Origin: Monarcha castaneiventris obscurior
Lineage: Eukaryota > Chordata > Aves > Passeriformes > Monarchidae
DNA length: 64,000 nucleotides
Assembly: GCA_026261815.1 (NCBI GenBank)
Contig: JAMPIT010000894.1
Coordinates: 58,747,647-58,811,646 of the forward strand
Direction of reading: 5' to 3'
Shown here: one piece after another, positions 1 through 19,192 of the stretch
Layout of the letters: every line of letters begins with the position of its first letter
Numbering within the stretch: position 1 is the first letter of the stretch
The notes under the pieces: generated by a model
Seen by the model: the letters and a program-made list of their open reading frames with translations, nothing else
What the model was told of the DNA's origin: nothing
The model's database searches: none
Program-made: the position numbers and the translations under genes

Positions 1-301
1 GAATAATGTATTTTGGTTGAGTTACTATCCCTGGAAGTGTTTAAAAATGACTAAATGTAGCACTTCTCAATACGGTTTAGTGGGCGTGGTGGTATTCAGT
101 CAAAGGTTGGACTTCATTATCTCGGAGGTCTTTTCCGACCTTAATGATTCTAGGGTTTGTCCAAGGAGGTGCTCCTTCCAGGCAGACGCCAGGGCTGTAC
201 CTTCCGGGGGACTGGCGGTAGGGCTGGGGGTCTCACTTGAAGCCAGTGGGGGGTCCGGGTTCGACTGGGCCGGGGGCTCCGGCCGGGCACGGGGTCCCGT
301 C
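1..301 (-). other. FIBIN: FIBIN 3' untranslated region (partial)
   Basis: This is the sequence immediately downstream of the FIBIN stop codon on the minus strand. The half next to the stop is GC-rich and the far half is AT-rich. I see no minus-strand AATAAA (TTTATT on the plus strand) here, so the polyadenylation site probably lies beyond the left edge. Calling it 3'UTR is inference from its position. Confidence 0.6.
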
Positions 302-7960
<7,659 letters not shown>

Positions 7961-7967
7961 CTGTCTA

Positions 7968-8345
7968 TCATACAGTAGTTTGGGTTGGAGGGGACCTTTA
8001 AAGGTCATTTAGTCCAACCTCCCTGCAATGAGCAGGGACATCTTCAACTAGATGGAGCTCCATCCAACCTGAGTTTGAATATTTCCAGTTTGTGTATTTA
8101 TCCACCACCTCTCTGGGCTACTTGTGCCAGTCTTTCACCAGTCTCATTGCAAAAAATTTCTTCCTTATATCTATTTTAAACATACCCTTTTTTAGTTTAA
8201 AACCATTATCTCTTGTCCTTTTACAGCAGACCTTGCTAAAAAGTTGGTCCCCATCTTTCTTGTAGCCCCCTTTAGGCAGTGGAAGGGGCTCTAAGGTCCC
8301 AGAGCCTTTTTTCCAGGCTCAACAGCTTCCAGCAGCCTTGAGAGC
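7968..8345 (-). mobile_element. CR1 LINE 3' fragment, minus strand
   Basis: Read on the plus strand this begins with the inverted CR1 3' end signature (GTTTGGGTTGGAGGGGACCT, then a phrase close to AAAGGTCATCTAGTCCAACC). It continues through the conserved block on multiple failing clauses of the CR1 3' region (ACCTCTCTGGGC..., TTTCTTCCTTATATC) into the inverted end of the RT frame. It is 5'-truncated, as usual for CR1, and has no intact coding capacity. Confidence 0.85.
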
Positions 8346-9550
8346 AGAGGGAGCCTGTCTACAACTAGAGGGTTGCCTCACCTTCCTCTCCTGCTATTCT
8401 CCCAAGGAACACCCTGTGTAACTAAACTTCCAATATTAAATCTGCAGGTGGCATCAGTAGTGGCCAAACAAAGGGAATAGCAGGAGCTGATCCTTTATAC
8501 TCTTAATTCACTGCCAAGAACGTGAGCATCGCTCTGAGAATGGCATCTGGACATTTGCTGCCATTGCTTCTGCTGCAGTGACAAAAAAGGATTAAGAGTC
8601 TGACAATGCTTTAGCATTAATGGAGAAACTAAATACTTTAATAACTAAGACTCTCAGAAAGAGATACCAAGGACTGCATTTTCTAAACTACCACTCTCTA
8701 TCCCTTGTTGAAAGCGATGGGTACATTGCTCATTCTTTTGATGGGGCACTGTCAAGCATGGACCTTGGAAATATTTTGCTTTTTATTGGTAACTAGCTTT
8801 CTTTCACTTGGCTTACTTGCAAGTTACTTGCAAACAGTAGCCTTTTCTCTTTTCCTTTTCTTTTTGGTGGGGGCCCTGCAAGTAATCTGTGAATTAGCAC
8901 AATAAATAATACAGGAAACTTTTATTTTCTGTTAACATAACTTTCCAGAAAGTGTTAGGCATTTACAGATATTAGTTGTAATTCCTGGATTGTTCATTGT
9001 GTTAATTCCAGATGATTTAGCAAAAAGAAGTTGTTAATCAAATTACAGCCTGCATAGTGCTTTCTAACAGTTCTCTCTGACCACCAGCTAATTATTGGTA
9101 TTTGATGGATAGCCCTGAGACAAAGCTGTTGCATGAGAAAAATCATCATGGCAATGAATCCTTCTGATACAAATTTTCAGCAGAGGTTTGTTTCTGATGA
9201 GGTGTGCAAAAGTGTTGGCATTTACTAATGGTGTTGGTTATCAAATATTTTCAAAGAATTAGCGGTATGATTTGATTAGGAACAACTCAGGATTGTGAAA
9301 ATCACTCTTTGGAGAAAACTGGTACATGCCAGAGCTGGTGGGAGATTTTAAAAGTAGTCAGCCTTAACCACCAGAACTTTTGAGAGCAGCCAGCACATGT
9401 TCCTGTGACACTGTAACAAACCCAAAACAGGAGCTCTTCAGCACTCATCACCCGTACATCAGCCAAGGCAATGAAAACCATCAAGACATCTGCATCTTTA
9501 AAAAAGAGAGTGGTAGAGAAAATCTCAGCAGGCAACATAGTGCCATTTGA
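8346..9550. other. Intergenic DNA, nothing recognised
   Basis: AT-rich non-coding sequence. A 66-codon plus-strand frame at 8705-8905 encodes an almost wholly hydrophobic chain, but it has no supporting context and is likely chance. Confidence 0.55.
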
Positions 9551-9552
9551 CA

Positions 9553-9710
9553 TGGCTTTTCAATACCCCCAGGGATGGTGGGTGACTCCACCATTTCCAT
9601 GGGCAGCCTGTTGCAGTGCTTGACAAACCTTCTGGTGAAAATTATTTTTCTACATCCAATCTAACCCTGCCCTAGTGCAACTTGAGTCCCTTTCCATCTG
9701 TGCTTTTAGA
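9553..9710 (-). mobile_element. Diverged CR1 fragment, minus strand
   Basis: The plus-strand text matches the inverted internal part of a CR1 3' region: a CATGGGCAGCCTGTTGCAGT block, then a version of the 'tgaaaattatttttctacatccaa' block and the phrase CCCTAGTGCAACTTGAG. It lacks the 3' terminal repeat, so it is an internal remnant. It is more diverged than the copy at 7968. Confidence 0.65.
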
Positions 9711-11068
9711 CAAATTAAGGCTGAAGGAAACATTCCTGTTTATATTTAACTGTATTCATGTCCTACCAAACTCAGCAGGGCTAGTTACATTCACAAGGCA
9801 AAGCACATGCTGTCCTCACAAGACAAGGCAGGAAAGGGATGTTTTCTGCACAGACATCCCCACTAGTGGCTCAACCAGGTGAGCCAGCAAGTTTCAAACA
9901 TCATGGATGTTTGATGATCTCCTGAGGGGAGGTCTAGAAAATGGGTTGACCACGTGTCCCTTTGAGGCATCTCAGCCCTTTCGTCCTTTCTGACTAACTG
10001 TTGTATACTTCCGAAACTATACCAGTCACTTGAAGGATGGCCCACAAAATAATTGTATTGCCTATTTAAAGCACATGTAATACTAGAATCTGACCATACC
10101 AGAACAAAATAGAAACAAGTACAAGCCAGAAAGAAGTGAAAAAAATGTTCTCTCACAATGACTGTGAAGGTGAGAAAGACAAGTATGAACAGCTTTGCTT
10201 GCAAATCAGTAAAGATCAAAGAGAAAGTGTCAGAAAAGTGTATTTTTAAAATTTATGTTGTGGAGACTGTTAATTAAGTATTTTTCTTCAGGAAAAAAAT
10301 CCATGTAAAAGATCAACAGTTCAAATTCTTGGACATCTGAGGCTGGCAGCTATTTAACATAATCAAAATATTGCCTTTCAGCAACCTCATCTGCTAAAAA
10401 ACCAGTATCCACTGTTGCTGCTACCACTCAGACATGAAAAAGAAAGTATCAAATCTTGCCTGAAAGCTTTGCTGGATCCCAAGGCACGCTTGGATGTAAG
10501 TTCAGACTCCCATGCTTGCATAGATCAGTAGATATATTTTACCTTACTGAATTTTGCAAACATTATTTAGGAGGTTCTTTTAGGTGTACACTTTGACTTT
10601 CGTGGGTCATATTTAGAAATGGGATCATGGCAACATAATTTCTCATAACCACAGGAGAGCTGTGACTTCTGCACCACAGCTACATGGGGATGTACACTGG
10701 ATGCATAGCACATGCAGGGACACAGCTGCTCTGTGCAGCACATCACTTAGAGGCATAGCAGTAGCTATACAGATGAAATACTTTTTACCTTTTCCATTAA
10801 GTTTAAACCAGAACAAAAATAGGACTTAGCTTCCTACCATGACATCGCTATGTTGCTATAAGCTAAGCTATGTTAAATATTTAAACCATTTACTTATGCT
10901 CATTTTACAGTCAACGTTCCTGTGCTGTTTGAATGCTAAAATATCCAAGAAGATGCAAACATTTAGACAGAGCTTGCTGCTGATCCATTCCTGGCACTAA
11001 TTCTTAGCCATGCACACAGCTAGAAACACTCTATAGCAGAATCTCTTCTGTATATATACATGTATATT
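9711..11068. other. Intergenic DNA, nothing recognised
   Basis: AT-rich sequence without gene-like frames or a recognisable repeat. The right end runs into a CR1 3' terminus. Confidence 0.5.
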
Positions 11069-11069
11069 T

Positions 11070-11258
11070 CATAGAGCCATAGAATGGTTTGGGTTGACCT
11101 TCAAATATCATCTAGTCCAAGCCCCATGCAGTAAGCAGGGACATCTTCAACTAGAACAGATTGCCTAGAGCCCTGTCCAACCTGACTTTGAATGTTTACA
11201 GGGCATCTATCACCTCTCTGGGCAACCTGTGCCAATGTTTCACCACCTTCATTAAATA
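11070..11258 (-). mobile_element. CR1 LINE 3' end fragment, minus strand
   Basis: It starts on the plus strand with the inverted CR1 tail (CATAGAGCCATAGAATGG, TTTGGGTTGACC) and continues with ATCATCTAGTCCAAGCCCC and CACCTCTCTGGGCAACCTGT. The element is short and 5'-truncated. Confidence 0.85.
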
Positions 11259-11341
11259 TACATCTATATATATATACACCTACATACATGTATGTGTATA
11301 TATATATGTATGTCTGTGTATGTGTATGTATATGTATATAG
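11259..11341. repeat. TA/TG-rich microsatellite
   Basis: Alternating TATA, CATA and TGTA dinucleotide and tetranucleotide runs lie directly against the truncated end of the preceding CR1 fragment. Confidence 0.85.
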
Positions 11342-12083
11342 TTCCAGGCTTACAGTGCCAGTTAGGAGGCCAACAACTTGAGTGCCTTGTAGCTCAGCTG
11401 GTAGCTGCCCCAGGTTTGTATTTCACTATAGTTTCACTAACCACAACCTTTTTTCCCCTCCAACTGACTCTTGGGCCTTTGTGCCAACCTGGCAGCCCAG
11501 CTACTTGCCACTTGGGGCTGGCAGTAATACCCAGGTGCTCCCATGCCAGTCTGAAGCCATTGCTTTCATAATGCGACAGCTAGAGTGGAACAGGAGGAAG
11601 CCTTCCCGCAGCCCTGTTTGCATTTGCAGCTCAGGCAGCTGTTCCTTGTCTCCTCTGGGAGAAGAGCTGTGGGTCAGATCTGTCTGTTGTCAAGGTAACG
11701 GGTTGGACCATGCTGACTGAATCCTCTATTTTTTTTCACAGGTCAGCTAAACCCAGCACAGCCACGTCCTGTTCTTAAACAGGAAAAGGAACATGGAGAT
11801 GGTTGTAAACCATTCTGAGTTACTCTGCAGGAGATGTGTTTCAGCAGAGTGGGAGCTAGAGAGCCTTTAAAGGTACACAGCACGGAGAGGAGCCGTTCTG
11901 TTACTGGTGATGAAATTTTAACACTTGTTTCATTGAATACAAACAATCAGCCAGTCATTTCCAGAAGTACTGAGGGAAAAGTCAATTTTTTAAAAATGCA
12001 AACAAAACTAAACTACTCAACACTCCATGAAAGGTTTGTGGCAAGGTCTGTGAAATTTAAATCAGTATTATATTAATGCATAC
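11342..12083. other. Intergenic DNA, nothing recognised
   Basis: Non-coding sequence of ordinary composition between a microsatellite and a solo LTR. Overlapping frames at 11161-11571 and 11382-11720 have no domain signature. Confidence 0.5.
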
Positions 12084-12088
12084 ACTAT

Positions 12089-12684
12089 TGACATGGCTTA
12101 ACCCCAATCAGTAGCTAAGCCCTACATAGATGTTTTTCAGTCTCTTCCCTCCAGTGAGATGGGGGTGAGAGTCAGAAAATTAAAACTGAGAAAACTATTG
12201 GGTTGAGATAAAGACAGTTTTGTAGGTAAAGCAGAAGCCATGTGCACAATCAAGGCAAAATAAGGAATTCGATTCCCACTTCCCATGGGCAAGTAGGTGT
12301 TCAGCCTTCTCCAGGAATTCAAGACTTTATCTCCCATAACAGTGTCTTGGGAAGAAAAACACTATCACCCCAAATATGTCCTCTCTGACCCCCTTTCTTC
12401 TTTTTCCTCCAGCTTTATATGCTGAGCATGACACCAAATGGTCTGAAATATCTGTTGGGTCAGTTGGGGCCAGCTGTTCCCACCGTATCCCCTCCCAGCT
12501 TCTTGTGCTCCTCAGCTTCCTTGCTGGTAAGGTGGGAGGCAGGAATAGCCTTGACTGTGTAAGAATTGCTCAGCAATAACAAAAACAACAGGATTATTGG
12601 CAGTGTTCTCAGCACAAATCCAAAACATAGCCCATTTCAGCTACTATGGAGAGAATTAACTCTACCCTAGACAAATCCAGCACA
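12089..12684 (+). mobile_element. Solo ERV LTR with perfect 5-bp target-site duplication
   Basis: The block starts TGACATGGCTTA and ends AAATCCAGCACA, the TG...CA termini of an LTR. It is flanked by ACTAT at 12084-12088 and again at 12685-12689, a perfect 5-bp target-site duplication. The body matches a common avian LTR type as I remember it (GGGTTGAGATAAAGACAG; CTTTATATGCTGAGCATGAC, which holds a TATA-like box; ACATAGCCC near the end). A 5-bp duplication fits ERVL-class elements. A lone LTR with a duplication on both sides means the interior was lost by LTR-LTR recombination. Confidence 0.85.
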
Positions 12685-12689
12685 ACTAT

Positions 12690-13531
12690 AAGGATCGAAT
12701 TCTGATTTCTCCCATAGCCACAACCAAGGTGTAGGTGGCTGTTGAGGTAGTGCCTGTGTCCAGCACACTTCAACCATCAGTGCCGGGAGTGGTCCAGAAT
12801 CTCCCCAGATCTCCATCTGTCTGCATAGAACAGCCATTGGTCTGACATGGGGCAGGGAGTGATTCCACAACACAGTACTCACTTACTGCTGTGAGACCTC
12901 CCCAGGAGAAAGCCTAAGGAAACCCAGAGATCCCCCGCAAGCAGTGCCAGCTCATGGGCACAAGTTCCATGCTCCAGTGTACAGAGTAACATCCCAGGTG
13001 GAGAACCAGGCAGTCCTAAAAGCTGCCCCAAGCCCTCATGCCTGCAGAGCTGAACAAATCATGCACAGAGGACAACTGTCCAGCAGAAACTGCTCTGAGA
13101 GATGCTCATCCCTTATTCTAAACCATCTATGTCATGCCCAGATCCTACATCTTCCACCTAAATATAGGTACATACTTACATGTATATGTATGTGTGTGTG
13201 TATATGTACATACTAGCACAGGTATCTTTTCCGTAGTCAGTGGCCATCCCTCCAAAATGTCAGTTGAGTTCATTTAATCCATCACTGTGGGTTCTATCCA
13301 TCCTAGATGTCTTCCAGGGCAGGAGGGCTGGTGTGCTGTCAGCTGATTGCAAGCTGCATCAGAAGCTCATGATTGGTGTCCATACTCATTGTCCATGGTA
13401 GTTATGGCATACAGTGGCAGTGTCATTCAGCAAATAGTATCATACACCTCAACATTATGGATTGTTCGCACCCAAAAATCAAATCCCCTTGGAGTACACA
13501 CTGCATTTCCTCATTCCTCTGCATTACCCAC
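12690..13531. other. Intergenic DNA with possible old LTR fragment
   Basis: A TATG/TG microsatellite lies at 13166-13215. The part from about 13320 to 13531 resembles sequence I associate with avian ERVs, but I cannot name the family or set borders. No gene is seen. Confidence 0.4.
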
Positions 13532-14235
13532 TGTGTTGAGTTTGCATGGCCAGGTTTTGGTAGCAGGGGTGCTACAGGGGTGGTTTCTTTGCGAAGCTGC
13601 TTAAAGATTCCTCCTTGTCCAACAGAGTCAGTGCTGGCCAGCTCCAAGAAAGACATGCTGCTGGCCAAGGCTGAGCCAATCAGAAATGGTGGTAACACCT
13701 CTGTAATAACACATTCAAGAAGAAGTAAAAAAAAAAATATTTTGCAGATATAACTGCAGCCAGAGAAGAATGGAGAGAGAGTATGTAACAGGAACAACTA
13801 TACAGATCTCAAGGGGAAGGAGGGGGAGGAGTTGCTCCAGGCACCAGAGCTGAGGTTTCCCTGCAGCCCATGGTACAGACCATGGTGAAGCAGCTGTCCT
13901 CCTACAGCCTATGGAAGGCATGGGGATGCAGACATCCCCATGCCGGAGCAAGTGGATGCCTGAGAGAGGGCTGTGAACCTTTGGGAAACCTGTGCTGGAG
14001 CAGGCTCCTGGCAGGCACCTGCAGATCAGTGGAGAGAGGACACCACAATGGAGCAGGTTTCCTGGTAGGACTTGTGACCCCTTGGGGTACCTGCACTGGA
14101 GCAGGCTGTTCTTGAAGGACTGCACCCCATGGAAGAATGACCCACATTGCAGCAGTTTGTGGAGAACTGTTGCCCGTGGGATGGACTCACACTGGAGAAG
14201 TTTTTGGATGACTGTTTCCAGTGGGAGACAACCCA
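13532..14235 (+). mobile_element. ERVL-type LTR with internal degenerate tandem repeats, 3'-truncated
   Basis: Begins TGTGTTGAGTTTGCATGGCC, typical of an abundant avian LTR. A plausible promoter lies at 13700-13725 (TAATAACACATTCAAGAAG). From about 13830 to 14230 it consists of degenerate units of about 40 bases built around CTGGAGCAG, CCCATGG and GACTTGTGACCCC-type phrases. The expected 3' end is missing: at about 14235 the sequence switches to an inverted pol remnant. Family assignment rests on memory of avian LTRs; the tandem structure is visible directly. Confidence 0.65.
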
Positions 14236-14697
14236 CAGAGTGTTTTCTACCATCCATGAGTCAGTGCAGAGGTAAAGCACTGGCCATTTCTCTTGTTCAG
14301 CAATATCCAAAACCAGGTGCACAGCTTTCAGTTCTGCAACCTGTCTTGATCCACCTTGTCCCTCAAAAGCTTCTGTCACTCACCGCGTAGGGCTCTATAT
14401 AAAAGCTTTCTATTTTTTTTTGTATTCCTACAATATGCCAGGAACCAGCAGTGAAGAGAGTGCATCACTTTTCATTTTCTGGTAGCTGATTTTTTGCTGG
14501 GGCATCCTCATCGACTGTCACCTTTTCTTCTTCATCTGGTGATGACAGTCTGAAATTTTCACCTTCAGGCCAGTTTGTGATGAATTCCAAGATCCCTGGG
14601 TAGTTGGGTTTTCCAATTCAAGCTTGCCGCATGATCAGCACAACTCACTTACTCCACATAGCATCAGTGGCATGATGTGTGGAAGGGACTTTCTTAG
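14236..14697 (-). pseudogene. ERVL pol remnant (RT-RNase H connection and RNase H), minus strand
   Basis: Minus-strand translation aligns with the pol of the full-length ERVL at 31471-37579. From 14697 downwards it matches the STHHATDA connection region, then the NWPEGE motif near 14570, then the RNase H core (QVAELKA, YTDSWMV) at about 14240-14370. The first catalytic position of RNase H, Asp in the TDGS motif, reads Ala here, and the fragment has in-frame stops and frameshifts. It was therefore dead long ago. It stands tail to tail with the plus-strand LTR on its left, so the two are not one simple insertion. Confidence 0.85.
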
Positions 14698-14902
14698 ATT
14701 TTTTCTAGTACATTTGGGTTTGTTTGTTTTGTTTTGTTTGCTTGCCTCAGGGGTTTTTTTTAGGAAACTGCTACTTACTTTATCTTGTTTAAAACTTTAG
14801 TACAAACTACTCTATTTCCTCAAATGATTCTTTCTAACATTTCTTACATCAAATCAATGTTCTGAATTACTGTACCACAGCCTTCAGGCTCATGTGATCA
14901 GA
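14698..14902. other. Short spacer between ERV remnants
   Basis: Contains a GTTT-rich run near 14715-14760. No gene is seen. Confidence 0.5.
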
Positions 14903-15610
14903 TGTGGAGGACCAGGCATAAGCATGTAAGAACATTTTTTTCTCAGACATTCTGACTGACAATTGCAACTGGAAAGTTGTGATTGGACAAGAGGTCCCCC
15001 AGAGGAGGGGCAGCATTGTGCTGATCCAACTTTCTTTTCTGCCTTGAGACTTATGCTCACTGCACCTGCATCAACTACCCCCATCCCAAATCAGTTCCTG
15101 GAGGGCTTGAAATAGCTAGTGTGGACCAAATGGCATGAAAAATCTAGTTTTCATTAGAGGTATGCATCAGGTAAACTACAAAAAGGAAGTAGATCAGTCC
15201 CCCTCTCTTTTTCCTCCCTTTCTCCTTGTCTCACTACCCCAGATCTGGACCACCCATGCAGCAGGACCAACACAGGCTCTAAGACCTGGTGATCTTCTTT
15301 CTTCTCTTTCTCTCTCTTCTGCATTTATTTTTCTCCTGTCTTGCTTTGTCTTGGAAAAGTGTGGCTATCATATTATACCCATTATTCTATACAGAAGTTT
15401 GTTGTGGCAGTTGGGATCTTGTTGAAGTGTGTTGTAAAAATTAAGGGCTTGTGAGCCAAGGCTTTTGAGACTAAGTAGTGGGCTAGTTGCCAGAGTTAAA
15501 ACAATTCTACAGTAAAGCAGAAAATTCCCTGACACATGGACTGGTGTGTTTGTTCAACCCGTCAAGAATTTGTAACGAACACCATGCCCCCTATCAAGTG
15601 GGTCTTGATA
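14903..15610 (+). mobile_element. Solo LTR, same family as 39693-40653
   Basis: Starts TGTGGAGGACCAGGCATAAG and ends near GTGGGTCTTGATA. Along most of its length it aligns with the LTR at 39693-40653: the GTGATTGGA...AGGTCCC block, TTGAGACTTATGCTCA, the TCTGGACCACCCAT/CAGGACCAA block, AAAAATTAAGGGC and AGTAGTGGGCT. It lacks the tandem duplications found in that copy, which makes it about 250 bases shorter. Flanks TCAGA and CCAGG could be a decayed 5-bp target duplication. Confidence 0.75.
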
Positions 15611-18600
15611 CCAGGAAATAAAGCTGTAGATCTCTAGCTGCATAATAAAATTCCCTATAGACACACAAGGTTATGGTAACATTAGCATTTCCTTTCCTTT
15701 GTTTCTTGCAGTTACTCTCATACCCATGTTTGACCAATTCTAGGTAGATGCTGGCAGTTTCACAGTTCCAGTGCTGCTGGGATAGGACACAGGGATAAAC
15801 TGAAGGAGTAAAGACTAGGCTATTTTCCATAATTTTCATATCAGGGAAAAAAAGACCTCTAGACAACAAGTACATAGTGATGTTTAAAGCATCGACTACA
15901 AAGAACAGAGCTGCAGTAAACATTCAGCATGAAACAAATGAACAAAAAGGATCAGGCTGAGGTCATACCATTCTTCTCATAGCACTGAGGAATGCTCATG
16001 TTCGGTTTTCCCAGCCTATCTCTGACTTGGTGGTGGCAGCTTGCACTAGTCAGGGATTGCAAAGCATTTTTGCTTCAAAGGTCAGCTGTTTCAGGGACAT
16101 AAACTCAGTTTTGCCCTGAGATTTGGTATGCAGTGTTTGGTATGCTGAGGATAGTGTGAGTCTGCCCAATATCAGAAGGCTCAGAGAGCCTTCAAATGTA
16201 TAAATCCCCAAACTCTTATTTTTTTCTTAAGCTTAACAAACTCTAGCAATTTTGGTGTGTGCGGGTTCATTGATCTTGTTCAGGCCACCAAAGAGCATCC
16301 CCATCTCCTGCAGGGCTTCGGCTCTCTAGGCAGGGGAGGTCAGGTCAGCAGGACAGCAACTCATATTCACAAAAGGAGTTTGTAGCTGTGAGTCTGAGGA
16401 CAAAAAAATAGCATTATGTGGTGTAGCTGGGAAGATGGGAGTCAAAAAAACCTTCTACTTCATCAGTTTGCACCAGAATACCTTTCATCTTTATGCAGCA
16501 CAGCTTAAAATTGGCTTCAGACAAACACCCTGACTCAAAACTTCTCATCTCGGTGAAATTTTTGTGCTTTGACAGTGCAGACACACAATAAAATATGTCT
16601 TTTGATCAGCAAGATAACCCTGCTAGTGCTACTTTGTACTCACTGTCTTATTTTGCAGGAAATGTTTAGTCTGTTTGCATCTGTTTATGGAAAGAGATCA
16701 GGAATTTACAGAGAAAGAGCAAAAAAGAAGAGCAGAATGGGAAAAGGCTTTCTTTGTCAGCACTATGATATTAATAGTGCTTGCCATTTCACTCAGCAAT
16801 AAATAACAACCCACTTCTTTCTTAAAAACAAAAGGCAGAAAGAACACACCCTTAGCCAAAATCATCCCAGGCAGAAAGGCCAAGTTTCCGTAAGTGCAAG
16901 ACCACATTAATTATACGTCTGAACAGTCCTCAGCATTTGCAGAAAGCAACTGATCTTTTTCAGAGTGTTGCTTTTGAAATGTGTTCTCAGTGCTGAGCAG
17001 AGCTGATCCACAAAATAAGCACTGTTCCCAAGCAGGGCTTTTTTTGGTAGGGCTAGGAATGCTGAGATATTGGGAGCAGGACAAGTCCTGTGTGCCTGGA
17101 CAAGGGGCAACTGGGGCACCTGGCTCACATTCAGTTTCCTCTCAAATGAAACAATTCTGCCCTGAATTTCTGGTTGTATCATTTCATAGAAAAAAGCTCA
17201 ATTAATTCCTAGATGTGAAATATTACTATTCAAGCTTTATATGGCTAAAGTTTCTTTCTAAATCCATATATAGTTACAGAATGCCTGTACAGCAAACTTG
17301 CTGATCCAGCCTAGCTCCTTCCTTTTCAAAGTCTGACATGAGAAGCAGCTCTTTAAAATTTAAAGAGGCAGTATTGAATGGACCTGGAAAATTATTTTAT
17401 TTAATATTTAATTTATATAATAATATAAATATATTTATATTTTTATATATTATTTTATATTTGTGTTTACCAACAGTAATGGAATAGAATTTCAGCCTGT
17501 AAATGATCTCTTTCTCTATGGATCTGGCCCACCCTTCAGAAAGTCAGTTACCTGAGGGTTGAACTCCAAGCAAGTGCTTTAAATTAAGCACAAACTTCTT
17601 TATATGATGAAATAAAGAGCAACCATATTGCTCTTTTTTGTTTTGTTCACAGCACAGACATACCAATTTCTTTTGCAAAATAAGAAAAATCCTTTTTAAT
17701 TTCTGAATTTTCTACAACAGTATATTACAAAGTTAGCAGATGTGTGTAGTACGTGCTTATGCAATCTCATTTGAGGTGTGAGGAAATTCGTAATCTTCTT
17801 TTCCCAGACAGAGCATGAGATTTTCTCATTTGGCTCAGACAAAAGGAATTGATTCTCTTCTCAAATTGGAGCACTCAATCAGAATAAGCAGGTTCTTCTG
17901 AAGTGAATTAAGTTTAAGCACAAAGTCTGAACTAAACTGGATTCTGTATTTCTAACATGCCATGGTTAAGCTTTTTGACTGATGAAAAATCTGACATAAA
18001 GAAAACTTCATCTCAGAGATGGGAATGGACTTCAAATGGGAATGGCTGTTTGATGGGTATGGCTTTGAATGTTGATGAGTGATTTTGTGGCAGCCCTTCA
18101 GGTTGTGAAAGCACTGCCAGTGTCACACAAGACTTGGATCTGATGTAGATCACATCACAAGACATAACCGCAACCGATAGAATTTTATCAAATTTTTATA
18201 CTTATCACTGTATACAATTAATGACTGAAGCTGCAATGGCATCTTCATCTTTACATTCACTGCTGCAGTGATCTGATAGTGAAGAAGATAAAAGCAGAGG
18301 TGGTGAGATGAAATAAAGCAGAGGTGGTGAGAGGAAATCAAGATCTCAATGCTGAGAAAAGTATGCAGCCTAATTCCCGACCTTTATGTGTGTGCTTATC
18401 TTAGAGTGTAGGTCTGCCCAAATGCCTATTGCTCAGGGAGGCACTTAGGATTCTGCAAGTGAAAAAGAACTGGAAAATTATGGTATTATCTCTTCTACCC
18501 ATATCACCTTTACTGCTGGGTTCACTGAGCACCACATGCACAAAGACTGTGTTGCTGAGCCTCATTCTTCTTTCAAACAAGAACATGATTAATCACCTAC

Positions 18601-18661
18601 AGTGTCTTTGAGTGCATTAGCAGAGAGCCTACAGGAAAGGGAATGTTTGTTGCTGGACTCC
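15611..18661. other. AT-rich intergenic DNA
   Basis: Mostly single-copy in appearance. It contains a nearly pure AT stretch at 17392-17465 and a 24-base unit repeated twice at 18291-18338. The minus-strand segment 16233-16325 has a splice-acceptor-like start and a 30-codon open frame and is described as a finding. No other gene signal is seen. Confidence 0.5.
18291..18338. repeat. 24-bp direct tandem duplication
   Basis: Two adjacent 24-base units (18291-18314 and 18315-18338) share AAAGCAGAGGTGGTGAGA and differ at one base. Confidence 0.9.
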
Positions 18662-19192
18662 TGTGATGACCCACTGTAGGAAATATAGAAAAAGGTAAAG
18701 GGATTTCTAAGGGTGAGAAACAAAAACAGGTTTTAAGAATAAAGCAGAAAGATTTTAGGAAACAGCTTTGCCTGAGAAAATATTAAAGAAGATACAATTA
18801 AATAGAACAAGGACATGAGAACAAAAGCTCATGGTTCTAGGCCTAGCTGAGAGAACTTTTAGAAGTTGCAAAAAATATGCTTAGCAAGAGAAGATAAAGT
18901 TAAGCTTAATGGAATATTATGCACTGTTATACAAGGTATAAAACAAGCAAGTATTGTTTTAACAAATGTACGTGCAATATAGAAGATTGGCTGAAACAGC
19001 TGTCTGTAACCTCTAGGGCAACTGCTATTGGCTCCGTAACCAAGAAGTGTTTTGTTTTTGCTGGCAATGCGAGCTTGTATTATCTCTGACGTCTCTTGTC
19101 ACTTTATGAGGCGACTAAAATAATATAAGCTCACGGAGCGTCAGTCTGGCCCCCCGTCCTGTTTGAATGAGGCGACAACCCACCAACAAACT
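18662..19192 (+). mobile_element. Probable retroviral LTR
   Basis: It starts TGTGATGACCCACTGTAGG and ends near GACAACCCACCAACA, with TG...CA termini. The 3' part has a promoter-like TAATATAAGCTC followed by a C-rich stretch, the layout of a U3/R junction. No matching target duplication is visible next to the ends I chose, so the borders are tentative. Older flanking sequence or wrong borders would explain that. Confidence 0.45.

Noticed and set aside
8705..8905. Hydrophobic 66-residue frame that could be a small membrane protein
   Set aside because: T-rich DNA readily yields Leu/Phe-rich frames, and there is no promoter, splice or homology support.
11385..11405. TAGCTCAGCTGGTAG, resembling a tRNA A-box
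   Set aside because: No B-box, cloverleaf or terminator follows at the right distance. A similar GTAGCTCAGCTGG phrase occurs near 30863, also without a tRNA.
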